Shown in pieces: positions 16,575 to 24,839 of a DNA stretch of 64,000 nt. The notes beneath the pieces are model-generated. The model worked only from the letters and a program-made list of their open reading frames with translations. It was not told the DNA's origin and made no database searches. Every line of letters starts with the position of its first letter. The first letter of the stretch is position 1. A program made the translations under genes and the position numbers. Source of the stretch: Maccoyibacter intestinihominis (GTDB lineage Bacteria; Bacillota; Clostridia; Lachnospirales; Lachnospiraceae); assembly GCF_040096355.1 (NCBI RefSeq), contig NZ_JBBMEX010000005.1, positions 124,001-188,000 on the forward strand, given 5' to 3'.

Positions 16575-17759
16575 ATGGAAGAAAACAGAGAACCGCTTAG
16601 TGCGATAGCAATCGAGAAAAAATTGCAGCTTCTCCGAAATAAGCATTTTAGTGAAGATACGATTGCTCTTGTAAAAAGTGATTATGAATATGGACTGAAA
16701 GAGGAGGAGATCAGCCTTTATCTCAATAAGTCATACGACATTGAACAGATGAAGATTTTATCGGAATGTCTGCACAAGGATGTTCCAAAAGATGTGATTG
16801 ATATTATCAAGAATACCAAGTATTCGGTTCATCAGATGCAGGTGTCCCTTGAATTTTATGAAAAGGGTGTACCTGTTCAGACAATTAAGGAGGTTATGGA
16901 CAAAGGGGAAAAACCTATTACCATGCGACGATTATATGAGGAAGTTCTGGAACAGCTGAATAAAGTCAAGAAACAGATTCCGGAAGAGTCTGAGTATGTG
17001 AAAGCACTCATTTCTCAGATGGATGAAGTGGTTGCAAAGATCAATCATCAGAATGAAAGGTATGATGCCCTGAATAAGAAGCTTTCTGAAATAGAGACTT
17101 CCAAAGATGATGAGGAAGTCAGGGAGCGTCTGGTCAAGGAGAACCAGGATAAGGATGTTCTTATCAACAGTCAGCAGAATGAACTGAATAAGGCAAGCAG
17201 TACGATTGCAAGGCTCAGGGATGATATTGAGAAAAAGGATAAGGAGATGAAGCGTATGGGAGACAGAATAGAGTCATTGGAAGATAAGATCATAAGTGTT
17301 GCTACAGAGAATAAAAAAGAAGCAGAAAGTAAGGCAGAGCCGCAGGAAAGCCAGTCCGTATCAAAGGCAGATAAAAAGATGGTAGATACAGTTGCAGTTC
17401 CACAGAATATGCAGGCTTTGGCAAACGGGATTCCGGTCTATTATCAGATTCCGGTAGTTGATGGTACTGGAAATGTGGTGCAGAGACTTCCGATTGAGAG
17501 AAATGTGAGAAAGAGCAGCAACAGCGGAGTGGCAAGCCTTTTTGCAAGACTGTCATTTAAGAAAAAGTCAAGGGCAGATATTGTAAAGCTGGTTGTATCG
17601 GGAGACCTTGTTCCGGCGCAGCTTGTGCAGATTAAGAGTGCAATAGAAAAGGGACTTACTGAGTCACAGCTTGTAGAGCTTATAAACAACAACATTTCAG
17701 CGGAAAAGATGAAGGAGATCATTGAGATTGCTGTGCTTGAAAACAGCATGGCAGATTAG
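16575..17759 (+). CDS. Coiled-coil ICE protein of unknown function
   Basis: A 394-residue protein. Residues 1-110 are short helical repeats (TIALVKSDYEYGLKEEEISL and VIDIIKNTKYSVHQMQVSLE), residues 130-250 a heptad-rich coiled coil, then a low-complexity linker, a short globular segment (GIPVYYQIPVVDGTGNVV) and a basic RKSSNSGVASLFARLSFKKK patch before a C-terminal helical pair. An ATAGGAGG-like site precedes the ATG. It is the first gene after the relaxase. It may be structural or scaffold-like, but no family is recognised. Confidence 0.65.
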   Translation: MEENREPLSAIAIEKKLQLLRNKHFSEDTIALVKSDYEYGLKEEEISLYLNKSYDIEQMKILSECLHKDVPKDVIDIIKNTKYSVHQMQVSLEFYEKGVPVQTIKEVMDKGEKPITMRRLYEEVLEQLNKVKKQIPEESEYVKALISQMDEVVAKINHQNERYDALNKKLSEIETSKDDEEVRERLVKENQDKDVLINSQQNELNKASSTIARLRDDIEKKDKEMKRMGDRIESLEDKIISVATENKKEAESKAEPQESQSVSKADKKMVDTVAVPQNMQALANGIPVYYQIPVVDGTGNVVQRLPIERNVRKSSNSGVASLFARLSFKKKSRADIVKLVVSGDLVPAQLVQIKSAIEKGLTESQLVELINNNISAEKMKEIIEIAVLENSMAD

Positions 17760-17768
17760 GAGGAACTT

Positions 17769-18173
17769 ATGAATTTAGCAGTAGTAAATGAAGCAGTAAC
17801 AGAGATGAATGGTGTGGAGCATCAGTTTACAGAGGAAGAGAAAAACTTTGTTGTCCAGTTCGCATTCAGAAGCGGCAGCAAGGAAGACACGATTTCTCTT
17901 ATTGAAGCTTTGGCACATTCAGCGGATAAGGCTGAGTCGGACGAGAATATGGTCACATACAGGTCTAAATATGATATGAAGCCTGCATGGGTGGAACAGG
18001 TGGAAAACCTGCTTGTGGCACTTGAAATGTACCGTATCGAGGAGGAGAAAGCAATCAATCATCTGGCAGATATTTTGACTGCTTATGGTATTGATGTATC
18101 AGCCGAGGAAATCCGTACTACAGAGACAGAAACGCTTAAAACAACAGTCAGAGAGAAAGTGGAGGTGCGATAA
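17769..18173 (+). CDS. Helical ICE protein of unknown function
   Basis: A 134-residue all-helical acidic protein (MNLAVVNEAVTEMNGVEHQF onward). It begins 9 bases after the coiled-coil gene, behind TAGGAGGAAC, and its stop codon overlaps the start of the PcfB-like gene by one base. The tight packing shows cotranslation with the coupling-protein genes. No motif is recognised. Confidence 0.62.
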   Translation: MNLAVVNEAVTEMNGVEHQFTEEEKNFVVQFAFRSGSKEDTISLIEALAHSADKAESDENMVTYRSKYDMKPAWVEQVENLLVALEMYRIEEEKAINHLADILTAYGIDVSAEEIRTTETETLKTTVREKVEVR

Positions 18174-19291
18174 TGGCAGAAGAGATTCAGGAAGCGGTGC
18201 AGATCATCCGTGTAGCTTATGATGGCATTGAGATTGCCATGAAGGTAGGAAGCGGCGGCATTGCTGCCATGCAGAAGGCAATAGATTTCTTAAAAGGGAT
18301 GCTTGATTATGAGAAGTCACTTGGCAAGACATGCATGAGAAAGCTGCTCCTAAAGGGTGGCGATTTACAGGTGTTGCAGTTTAATACCGAAGATATGAAA
18401 AAGGTCGAAAAGATGGCAAAGAAGTATGGAATACTGTATTCGGTACTTCCGGACTGCAACAGGAAAGACGGACTGAGTGAGGTAATCTTTCATACAGAGG
18501 CAGTTCCCCGTGTGAATATGATGATACAGAAGCTCAAGTTTGGTAAGATTGCCACATTTGACGATTATCTGAAGAATGGAGATGAAAAGTCCCTCGGAAA
18601 GCTGATGGATTTTTTGAAGAAACAGCAGGGAAACGAGAAAAGCCACACGATAGAAGGGGATAAGGTTAATTCAGCCATTGACGGACTGATTGAGAAGGTC
18701 GGAATGTTCGCAATGGAAAAGAAAGCTATCAGTGTGGATCAGGTCAAGGAGAATTTCAGCATCAATGGGGAGCAGGCAGAAAATGTAATAAAACAGCTTG
18801 AGACAATCGGGGTGCTTGGCGGCAGGAGTGAGGATGGTACACACAAGGTAATGATGGATAAGGAGGCTTTCACTAACAGGATCAGAGGGTATCAGAGCCT
18901 TGCGGACAGAATGAGGGCAATATCTGCCTCAAAAAATACGAACCTGTCAGATGTTACGATCAGTAAGAAACTTATTGCAGAAGAAAACGACCATGCAGTA
19001 AAGACCAGAGTTCCGGGAACATGGGGAAAAGATGTCAGATATGTGTGGCTGCATAAGGATAACGTTATGGATATCCATAATGGAAAGACAATGCTCACAT
19101 TCCTTGATACCAGAAAAGATTACAAACTCTATGATGAGCAGAACCGTGTGGTAACTACGAAAAAGGGAGACGAACTTTATACGCATTATGATAAGGTAGA
19201 ATCATCTGTCAGGGAGCGATATGAAAAGGTTCAGAAAGAGCAGAAAAAGACAACAAAGAAGAAAACGGTTACTACCAGAAAAGAGAGGTAG
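18173..19291 (+). CDS. PcfB-like (DUF3801) conjugation protein
   Basis: A 372-residue protein whose first 150 residues match the PcfB/DUF3801 pattern, with LLLKGGDLQVLQFNTEDMKK and KYGILYSVLPDCNRKDGLSE. A helical middle and a lysine-rich C-terminus (KEQKKTTKKKTVTTRKE) follow. In pCF10, PcfB is an accessory factor that helps pair the relaxosome with the coupling protein; here the VirD4-type gene follows 6 bases later, the same order. The extended C-terminal half goes beyond the short plasmid version. Confidence 0.82.
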   Translation: MAEEIQEAVQIIRVAYDGIEIAMKVGSGGIAAMQKAIDFLKGMLDYEKSLGKTCMRKLLLKGGDLQVLQFNTEDMKKVEKMAKKYGILYSVLPDCNRKDGLSEVIFHTEAVPRVNMMIQKLKFGKIATFDDYLKNGDEKSLGKLMDFLKKQQGNEKSHTIEGDKVNSAIDGLIEKVGMFAMEKKAISVDQVKENFSINGEQAENVIKQLETIGVLGGRSEDGTHKVMMDKEAFTNRIRGYQSLADRMRAISASKNTNLSDVTISKKLIAEENDHAVKTRVPGTWGKDVRYVWLHKDNVMDIHNGKTMLTFLDTRKDYKLYDEQNRVVTTKKGDELYTHYDKVESSVRERYEKVQKEQKKTTKKKTVTTRKER

Positions 19292-19297
19292 GAGCCT

Positions 19298-21490
19298 ATG
19301 CAGACAACGAAGAAAAAACCGTCACTGATATTTATTTTAGTGGGTGCAGTGTTATCCGGGTATCTTGGTTATCTGATAAATGGTGCATGGACAGAAGGGA
19401 TTGCCTTTAATGACTTTATGAACAGGTTCAATGAAGTGTGTGCAGTTCCTTTTGCCAATTATTACAATTCAAATACAGTAAACGCAGTAGCCATTGCATT
19501 AGGTATCTATGCGATGGCTATTGTCATGTATTACACCAGTCAGAGAAACTATATGCCCGGTAAGGAATTTGGTACGGCAAGATTTGAAAATCCCAAGCAG
19601 GTCAACAAGATACTTGCAGATAAGGATGAGAATTTCAACCGGATACTCAGCCAGAATGTGAAGATGTCGCTGGATTTCAGAAGGCTCAAGCTCAATGGAA
19701 ATATCCTTATCTGTGGTGGTTCCGGAGCAGGAAAGACATTTTATGAAGTAAAGCCGAATCTTATGCAGATGCCGCATAACTGTTCCTTTATCTGTACCGA
19801 TCCAAAGGGAGAAATCCTTAGAAGCTGTGGGCAGATGCTAAAGAATAACGGATACAATGTGAAAGTCATAAATCTGTTAGAGATGGATAAATCAGACTGT
19901 TACAATCCGTTTTCCTATATCAGAGAGGAAACAGATGTGGTCAAGCTGATTACAAACCTTATCAGCAATACGACACCAAAGGGAGCAACACCAAGTGATC
20001 CGTTCTGGGAAAAGGCGGAAGGATTGTTCTTACAGGCTATCTTTTATTATGTGTGGCTGGAGGTACAGCCGGCAAAGAGAAACTTCGAGACAGTACTGAA
20101 GCTTCTTGGAGAGGCAGAGGTTACAGAGAAGGGAAAAGCATCGAAGCTGGATGTGCGTATGAAGTTTTTAGAGGAGAGTTCTCCGCTTGGAGCCAATCAT
20201 CCGGCGGTAAAGCAGTACAACAAATGTATGAGAGGTGCAGGAGACACAGTCCGTTCCATTATCATCAGTGCCAACTCAAGACTTGCATTTCTTGAGAATA
20301 AGCAGGTCTTGCGATTACTCTCAAAAGATGAGCTGAATCTTTCCGATATAGGTATTGGAGTCAATGGTGATGGCGAGACAAAGACAGCACTGTTTTGTGT
20401 AATCCCGGATAGTGACAAATCCTATAACTTTATTATCGGTATGCTTTATACGCAGATATTTCAGGAACTGTACTATCAGGCAGATTTTAACTGCGGAGGC
20501 AGACTACCAATCCATGTGACATTCATGTTAGATGAATTTGCGAATGTCGCATTGCCGGATGACTTCTGTTCGCTGTTAAGTACTATGCGAAGCCGTGAGA
20601 TTTCAAGTATTATCATTATTCAGAACTTTGCCCAGTTAAAGGCACTTTTCAAAGATACCTGGGAGACAATTCCCGGCAACTGCGATACGTTCATCTATCT
20701 TGGTGGCAACGAGCAGAGCACGCACAAGTATGTGTCGGAGCTGCTTGGAAAAGGTACGATTGATAAGAAATCAAGCGGAGAGACAAAGGGCAGACAGGGA
20801 AGCTCTTCAAGGAACTATGATGTATTAGGAAGAGAACTGTTTACACCCGATGAGGTCAGAAAGCTGGATAACAAAAAGTGCATTATCTTTATCCGTGGTT
20901 TTGATCCTATCATGGATAATAAGTTCATACCATTCAATCATCCGATGTTTAACCAGACAGCAGATGGCAAGGGAGAGCCTTATGTCCATCAGATAAGGGG
21001 AGCAGATAATCTTATCGGTCCGCCATTTGAGATTCTGACAGATAAGGCAGTTAAGTATTATGAAAAGCTGAAGGACAAGGGCGAGAATGTGTATATAGAT
21101 TCTCTTACCTATGAGCAGTTTATGATGCTTGGTGATGCGGAATTAAGCAGAAGATTCTCCATGCAGGATGAAGCAGAGCAGAAGGCAAAGATTGACAGGG
21201 AGCAGGCAAATGAGCTTGAGTATGTTGATGAATCACAGAAGTCTGATGCTGCAGAAAGTGCTAACGCTTCTAGTGGAAGTGCTGGTGCTAAGCCAGTAAG
21301 GAATCCAGAGAGGGAAAAGCCTAAGTGGGAGGATACCATCACAAATCGAATGCTGCACTGGTCGTATACACCGGAGCAGAAGGAAGAGCTTAGGAAAGCA
21401 CTTGCTGTAGGAGTTCCGAAAGCAACGATTCTTACTTACTTCTATCCGGATGTTACAGTGGAGAAGATGAGTTCATACAGAAAGAAGTAG
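19298..21490 (+). CDS. VirD4/TraG-type coupling protein (PcfC-like)
   Basis: A 730-residue type IV coupling ATPase. Two N-terminal membrane spans (residues 8-29 and 60-80) are followed by the Walker A loop ICGGSGAGKTF (137-148), Walker B VTFMLDEFANVA (about 407-418), and the typical TMRSREISSIIIIQNFAQLK segment. It links the relaxase-DNA complex to the secretion channel at the membrane. The C-terminal region beyond residue 640 is acidic, then a short helical tail. It is immediately downstream of the PcfB-like gene, GTAGGAG being its site. Confidence 0.93.
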   Translation: MQTTKKKPSLIFILVGAVLSGYLGYLINGAWTEGIAFNDFMNRFNEVCAVPFANYYNSNTVNAVAIALGIYAMAIVMYYTSQRNYMPGKEFGTARFENPKQVNKILADKDENFNRILSQNVKMSLDFRRLKLNGNILICGGSGAGKTFYEVKPNLMQMPHNCSFICTDPKGEILRSCGQMLKNNGYNVKVINLLEMDKSDCYNPFSYIREETDVVKLITNLISNTTPKGATPSDPFWEKAEGLFLQAIFYYVWLEVQPAKRNFETVLKLLGEAEVTEKGKASKLDVRMKFLEESSPLGANHPAVKQYNKCMRGAGDTVRSIIISANSRLAFLENKQVLRLLSKDELNLSDIGIGVNGDGETKTALFCVIPDSDKSYNFIIGMLYTQIFQELYYQADFNCGGRLPIHVTFMLDEFANVALPDDFCSLLSTMRSREISSIIIIQNFAQLKALFKDTWETIPGNCDTFIYLGGNEQSTHKYVSELLGKGTIDKKSSGETKGRQGSSSRNYDVLGRELFTPDEVRKLDNKKCIIFIRGFDPIMDNKFIPFNHPMFNQTADGKGEPYVHQIRGADNLIGPPFEILTDKAVKYYEKLKDKGENVYIDSLTYEQFMMLGDAELSRRFSMQDEAEQKAKIDREQANELEYVDESQKSDAAESANASSGSAGAKPVRNPEREKPKWEDTITNRMLHWSYTPEQKEELRKALAVGVPKATILTYFYPDVTVEKMSSYRKK

Positions 21491-21499
21491 TAAGTGTTA

Positions 21500-21537
21500 T
21501 TGTATAGGTACAGGAATATGGTATAATGTGCCTATAC
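21500..21537 (+). promoter_or_regulatory. Internal promoter with overlapping inverted repeat for cargo gene
   Basis: TTGTAT (21500-21505), 16 bases, then TATAAT (21522-21527) form a promoter. GTATAGGTAC (21502-21511) and GTGCCTATAC (21528-21537) are an inverted repeat (9 of 10 match) embracing the -10, a natural operator position. Confidence 0.65.
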
Positions 21538-21559
21538 GATAAAAAGGAGATTTAAATCA

Positions 21560-22339
21560 ATGGATGTTGGAAATGCAACAATAATTGCGGCAGCAATTGC
21601 AGCAGCCGTATCATTAGGATCGTCAGTATTTGCATGGTGTGCTGCAAACAAGTCAAATAAAGCAGCAGCACAAAGCAATGAAGTGACTAATAGAACAAAT
21701 AGAGAAATAGCTGTGTTTGAGCAGGATGAAGAAAATAAAAGAAATGAAAGTCAAATAGATGCAAATATTGTATGGTCAGCAAGAGTTGAGTGGATACAAA
21801 ATGTAAGAAGGGCGACTGCTGATTTACTCACAGCAATAAATAATTATATTTATTCTGACGAAAATGATGTTGATTTGGTAAAAATGAATTTAATGTCTGT
21901 AAGGGAAAAGAGTAATTTATTAATTCTTTATTTTGGACCAGATAAAGTGGAAAATGATAAAGTTGATTTATTAAATAAGGGTGATAATATTTCTAAAAAT
22001 CAGCATATAGTCAAGTTGATAGAAGATATATATATAGGATGTTGTAGTTATTTTATCAATATCAAGACAATGAAAACATGTAATGATTTGGATTCACTAT
22101 GTAAGTCATGCCGTAAATCGGGAAGTGAATATGAGAATTGCAATATATATAATGAGCATTATTCAAATCAACAACAAGAAAATGAGTGTAGCTCTTTTAT
22201 AAATGGCAATCTTGCAAAATGTCAGTGTGTTGCTGAACAGAATAATAAATTATTTAGTGATGTGGATATGTTAACTAATGCAATGAGGATATATCTTAAA
22301 ATTGAATGGAATAGAACAAAAGAGAGAAAAGATAATTAA
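21560..22339 (+). CDS. Membrane-anchored Cys-rich cargo protein, unknown function
   Basis: A 259-residue protein with an N-terminal Ala-rich membrane span (ATIIAAAIAAAVSLGSSVFA), a helical segment (NIVWSARVEWIQNVRRATAD) and, from about residue 160, nine or more Cys including LCKSC, NC, EC and KCQC that could bind metal. It is noticeably AT-richer than the conjugation genes around it, has its own promoter and a terminator directly downstream, and interrupts the VirD4-to-Maff2 gene order. This is the pattern of an accessory (cargo) insertion; a defence or exclusion role is conceivable but not shown. Confidence 0.6.
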   Translation: MDVGNATIIAAAIAAAVSLGSSVFAWCAANKSNKAAAQSNEVTNRTNREIAVFEQDEENKRNESQIDANIVWSARVEWIQNVRRATADLLTAINNYIYSDENDVDLVKMNLMSVREKSNLLILYFGPDKVENDKVDLLNKGDNISKNQHIVKLIEDIYIGCCSYFINIKTMKTCNDLDSLCKSCRKSGSEYENCNIYNEHYSNQQQENECSSFINGNLAKCQCVAEQNNKLFSDVDMLTNAMRIYLKIEWNRTKERKDN

Positions 22340-22344
22340 TATAC

Positions 22345-22380
22345 AAGCACTTTAGCCAATATGGTTAAGGTGCTTTTTTT
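22345..22380 (+). terminator. Intrinsic terminator of the cargo gene
   Basis: AAGCACTTTAGCC pairs with GGTTAAGGTGCTT around the AATAT loop, followed by a run of T residues up to 22380. It ends the transcript of the Cys-rich cargo gene. Confidence 0.8.
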
Positions 22381-22538
22381 GCACCTTGAAAGGAGGTGGT
22401 TACAGCTAAACACATCGGGGAAAGCCCGATTTAATCATTACAACAGGCATTGCCTGATCATATAGAGTAACTTTTAACAGCCAGTTAGGGATTATATCCC
22501 TGCTGGCTTATTTTTTTATCGAAAAGGAGATAAACGAC
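22381..22538 (+). promoter_or_regulatory. Leader with three hairpins and an attenuator-like terminator
   Basis: Three successive hairpins occupy this leader: ATCGGG/CCCGAT (22414-22430), CAGGCA/TGCCTG (22444-22456), and a long stem CAGCCAG...CTGGCT with inner AGGGAT/ATCCCT (22478-22507), followed by a T-run to 22517. The last is a proper intrinsic terminator 21 bases before the next gene, so it may attenuate the secretion operon. An AAAGGAGG site in the leader could serve a very short leader peptide. Confidence 0.6.
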
Positions 22539-22916
22539 ATGAGAAAAGAACAGATTATTACGACAAATAACAAACAGATGGAGGAGAAAGGCATGAAGAA
22601 CAGATTCATTCACTTTAAAAAGAGATTCGTTCCGGCATTATCCGGGGCACTTATGGGAGTAATGCTTATGAGCACTACTTGTTTTGCAGCAGGTACAGGT
22701 ACTTCCGCAGTAACACAGCCGCTTGAGAACTTAAAGACACTTATCATTGCAGTCATTGGTGCTGTTGGTGTCATTATTCTTGCAAAGAATGTTATGGAGT
22801 TCGCACAAGCCTACCAGCAGCAGGATTCATCTACCATGAACTCCGCTCTGAAAGGAATTGTAGCAGGTGTCATGATGGCTGGTATTTCAACAGTTCTGAC
22901 ATTCTTAGGCTTCTAA
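22539..22916 (+). CDS. Maff2/VirB2-like small membrane protein of the transfer channel
   Basis: A 125-residue protein with a basic N-terminus, a signal-like hydrophobic stretch ending CFAAG, and two membrane spans (LKTLIIAVIGAVGVIILAK and GIVAGVMMAGISTVLTFLGF). This resembles the Maff2/VirB2-like pilin-type component placed at the head of Clostridia type IV secretion operons. The start could be 22539 or the internal ATG 22593, which also has a site (GGAGGAGAAAGG) and fits a signal peptide better. It is followed by the VirB6-like gene. Confidence 0.75.
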   Translation: MRKEQIITTNNKQMEEKGMKNRFIHFKKRFVPALSGALMGVMLMSTTCFAAGTGTSAVTQPLENLKTLIIAVIGAVGVIILAKNVMEFAQAYQQQDSSTMNSALKGIVAGVMMAGISTVLTFLGF

Positions 22917-22970
22917 GATTGGGGAAATGCAATTTCCCTTTTAGTAAAAGGAAAGAGGTGAACAACAAGT

Positions 22971-23813
22971 ATGGATATTTTTAAGCTTGGAGACAAGATC
23001 CTTGCACTTCTTGAGGCAGTGTTTGGGTTTTGGAACAATCAGATATCCCTGGTCTTTGCAATGCTTGGACAGTCACCGGTCAGTTTCAAGGGCGGAGGTC
23101 CCTGGGCAGTCATTGAGGGTATTGAGCCGGTCTTTGTAGCGGTCGGTTCATCCCTCGTTGTGCTGTTCTTTGTTATCGGTTTCTGCTCGGAAAGCATAGA
23201 TGTAAAAGATGAGATGAGGTTTGAATCAATCCTGCGTATGCTTATCCGACTGGGACTTGCAGAATGGTTTGTTGCAAATAATGTCACGATTATGAAAGCG
23301 TTTTTTACTTCCATAGGAAATCTGGTGGGACTTATATCTGCCGGGACAACGACGCAGCTTGCCATTGACAGGACACAGGCAGACATCATTAAGGGACTCG
23401 GATTTGGTGAGAGTCTGGTAATGCTGATACTCACAGCTTTGCTTGCAATCATCATTATTATCTGTGGATTCTTTATCATCTACACAGTGTATTTCAGGTT
23501 CTTAAAAATCCTGATTATTGTGCCGCTCGGTGCGATTGCATGCTCCACAATGGCAGGAAACAGAATGGTCAGTCATACAATGGCTACCTACTGCAAATAT
23601 TTTCTTTCGTGTGTATTTGAGGCAGTAACGATGGCACTTGCGATTGTGGTATGTAATGCATTTATCAATGCAGGACTTCCGGCATTTACAGGAAGTTATG
23701 CTGACTGGGCACAGACGCTTATATGTCTGTGTGAAATGACATTTACGATTGCAATGACTGTCGGAAGCGTGAAGGGTGCACAGACACTTACAAGCAAGGC
23801 ATTTGGATTATAG
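22971..23813 (+). CDS. VirB6/TrbL-like channel protein (CD1112 type)
   Basis: A 280-residue polytopic membrane protein with about six spans, including AVIEGIEPVFVAVGSSLVVL and LVMLILTALLAIIIIICGFF. It fits the CD1112-family VirB6/TrbL-like inner-membrane components of Clostridia conjugation machines (name recalled from memory). GAAAGAGGTG precedes the ATG. Order Maff2-VirB6-DUF-PrgI-VirB4 is the canonical one for this ICE group. Confidence 0.85.
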   Translation: MDIFKLGDKILALLEAVFGFWNNQISLVFAMLGQSPVSFKGGGPWAVIEGIEPVFVAVGSSLVVLFFVIGFCSESIDVKDEMRFESILRMLIRLGLAEWFVANNVTIMKAFFTSIGNLVGLISAGTTTQLAIDRTQADIIKGLGFGESLVMLILTALLAIIIIICGFFIIYTVYFRFLKILIIVPLGAIACSTMAGNRMVSHTMATYCKYFLSCVFEAVTMALAIVVCNAFINAGLPAFTGSYADWAQTLICLCEMTFTIAMTVGSVKGAQTLTSKAFGL

Positions 23814-23825
23814 AAGGAGGCAGAA

Positions 23826-24236
23826 ATGGATAATGAAAAGAAACAGGTTACTTATAATTCAAGTATAACCGGAGAAACGCAGGTGACATTTGATATCCAG
23901 CAGTATATGAATAACAGGGCAATGTTTATTGGTCTTATGTGTAATGAAGATGGATATGAGGAGCCTTTTGGGGATGTGACTGTGAATTTGTCGGTTGCAG
24001 CACCAAATTACTGCGGATATCTGAATGTGAATGACATGCCGGATATTGAAAAGTTTATTACAGATAACGACCTTGGAGAGTTTACAGGATTCACGCAAAG
24101 GAGCGGTTTCTGCGAATATCCGCTTTATCTGTTCAATGTAGATAAGCTTAGAGAACTGTGTCCGGATGGAATGGATAAGTATGAGGCAAATATCGGAATG
24201 ACAAGAAAGCCGGAGACAAAGGATTTATCAAGATAG
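23826..24236 (+). CDS. DUF4313-like conjugation operon protein
   Basis: A 136-residue soluble protein (MDNEKKQVTYNSSITGETQV onward) with a mixed strand/helix pattern and the segment APNYCGYLNVNDMPDIEKFI. It resembles DUF4313 proteins found at this exact position between VirB6-like and PrgI genes (from memory). It is probably cytoplasmic; the activity is unknown. AAGGAGG precedes the start. Confidence 0.65.
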   Translation: MDNEKKQVTYNSSITGETQVTFDIQQYMNNRAMFIGLMCNEDGYEEPFGDVTVNLSVAAPNYCGYLNVNDMPDIEKFITDNDLGEFTGFTQRSGFCEYPLYLFNVDKLRELCPDGMDKYEANIGMTRKPETKDLSR

Positions 24237-24248
24237 GAGGCAGGGACA

Positions 24249-24749
24249 ATGGTAATCGAAGTAAACAAGGATATTGACCGCTATCAGGAATCGGTTGCAA
24301 TGGGACTTACTGCAAGGCAGCTTATATTTTCCATTGCAAGCGTAGTGGTTGGTGGCGGTATCGTCCTTCTTCTTTACAAGTATATCGGTCTTACGGGTTC
24401 TGCTTATGTGGCAATTCCCTGTGTGGCACCGATTGCACTTGGTGGTTTCTATTCCTTTAACGGGATGAATTTCTACGAGTATATGGGAAAGAAACTGCAT
24501 TTTATGTTTGGAAACAGGGCACTTACTTATGTGTCAACTGAGGGAGAGCCTGCAATAAAGCAGTTAGAAGCAGAACAGAATGAACAGGTAAAGAAGAAAG
24601 GCAGAAAGGCTGAACCGGAGACGGTAACAGCTGATTCGGCTGTAAAGAAGCAGGAGGAGTTTGAAGCGATGAAGAAAAAGACAAGAAATATGCTGCTTGG
24701 TCTTGTTGCAGTCATTGTGGCGGCAGCAGCATATAAGGCGATGCATTAG
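24249..24749 (+). CDS. PrgI-family membrane protein of the transfer channel
   Basis: A 166-residue protein with the PrgI-type N-terminus (VIEVNKDIDRYQESVAMGLT), two adjacent spans (RQLIFSIASVVVGGGIVLLL and AYVAIPCVAPIALGGFYSF), the NGMNFYEYM motif, a charged linker and a third C-terminal span. PrgI/VirB3-like proteins act beside VirB4, whose gene follows after a hairpin. AGGAGG lies upstream. Confidence 0.85.
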   Translation: MVIEVNKDIDRYQESVAMGLTARQLIFSIASVVVGGGIVLLLYKYIGLTGSAYVAIPCVAPIALGGFYSFNGMNFYEYMGKKLHFMFGNRALTYVSTEGEPAIKQLEAEQNEQVKKKGRKAEPETVTADSAVKKQEEFEAMKKKTRNMLLGLVAVIVAAAAYKAMH

Positions 24750-24782
24750 ATAAAAAGTATCTGACCGAAAGGTCGGGAACAC

Positions 24783-24814
24783 AGCCCGCAGGGTGAAGTT
24801 CCCGGCGGGCTTTC
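24783..24814 (+). terminator. Intercistronic hairpin before virB4-like gene
   Basis: AGCCCGC (24783-24789) pairs with GCGGGCT (24805-24811), followed by a weak T-rich tail. A second small hairpin, GACC-gaaa-GGTC, precedes it. With little T-tract it may be a partial terminator or an RNA-stabilising element that sets the level of the ATPase. Confidence 0.5.
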
Positions 24815-24839
24815 ATTATAAGAAAGCGAGGTTAGAGAC

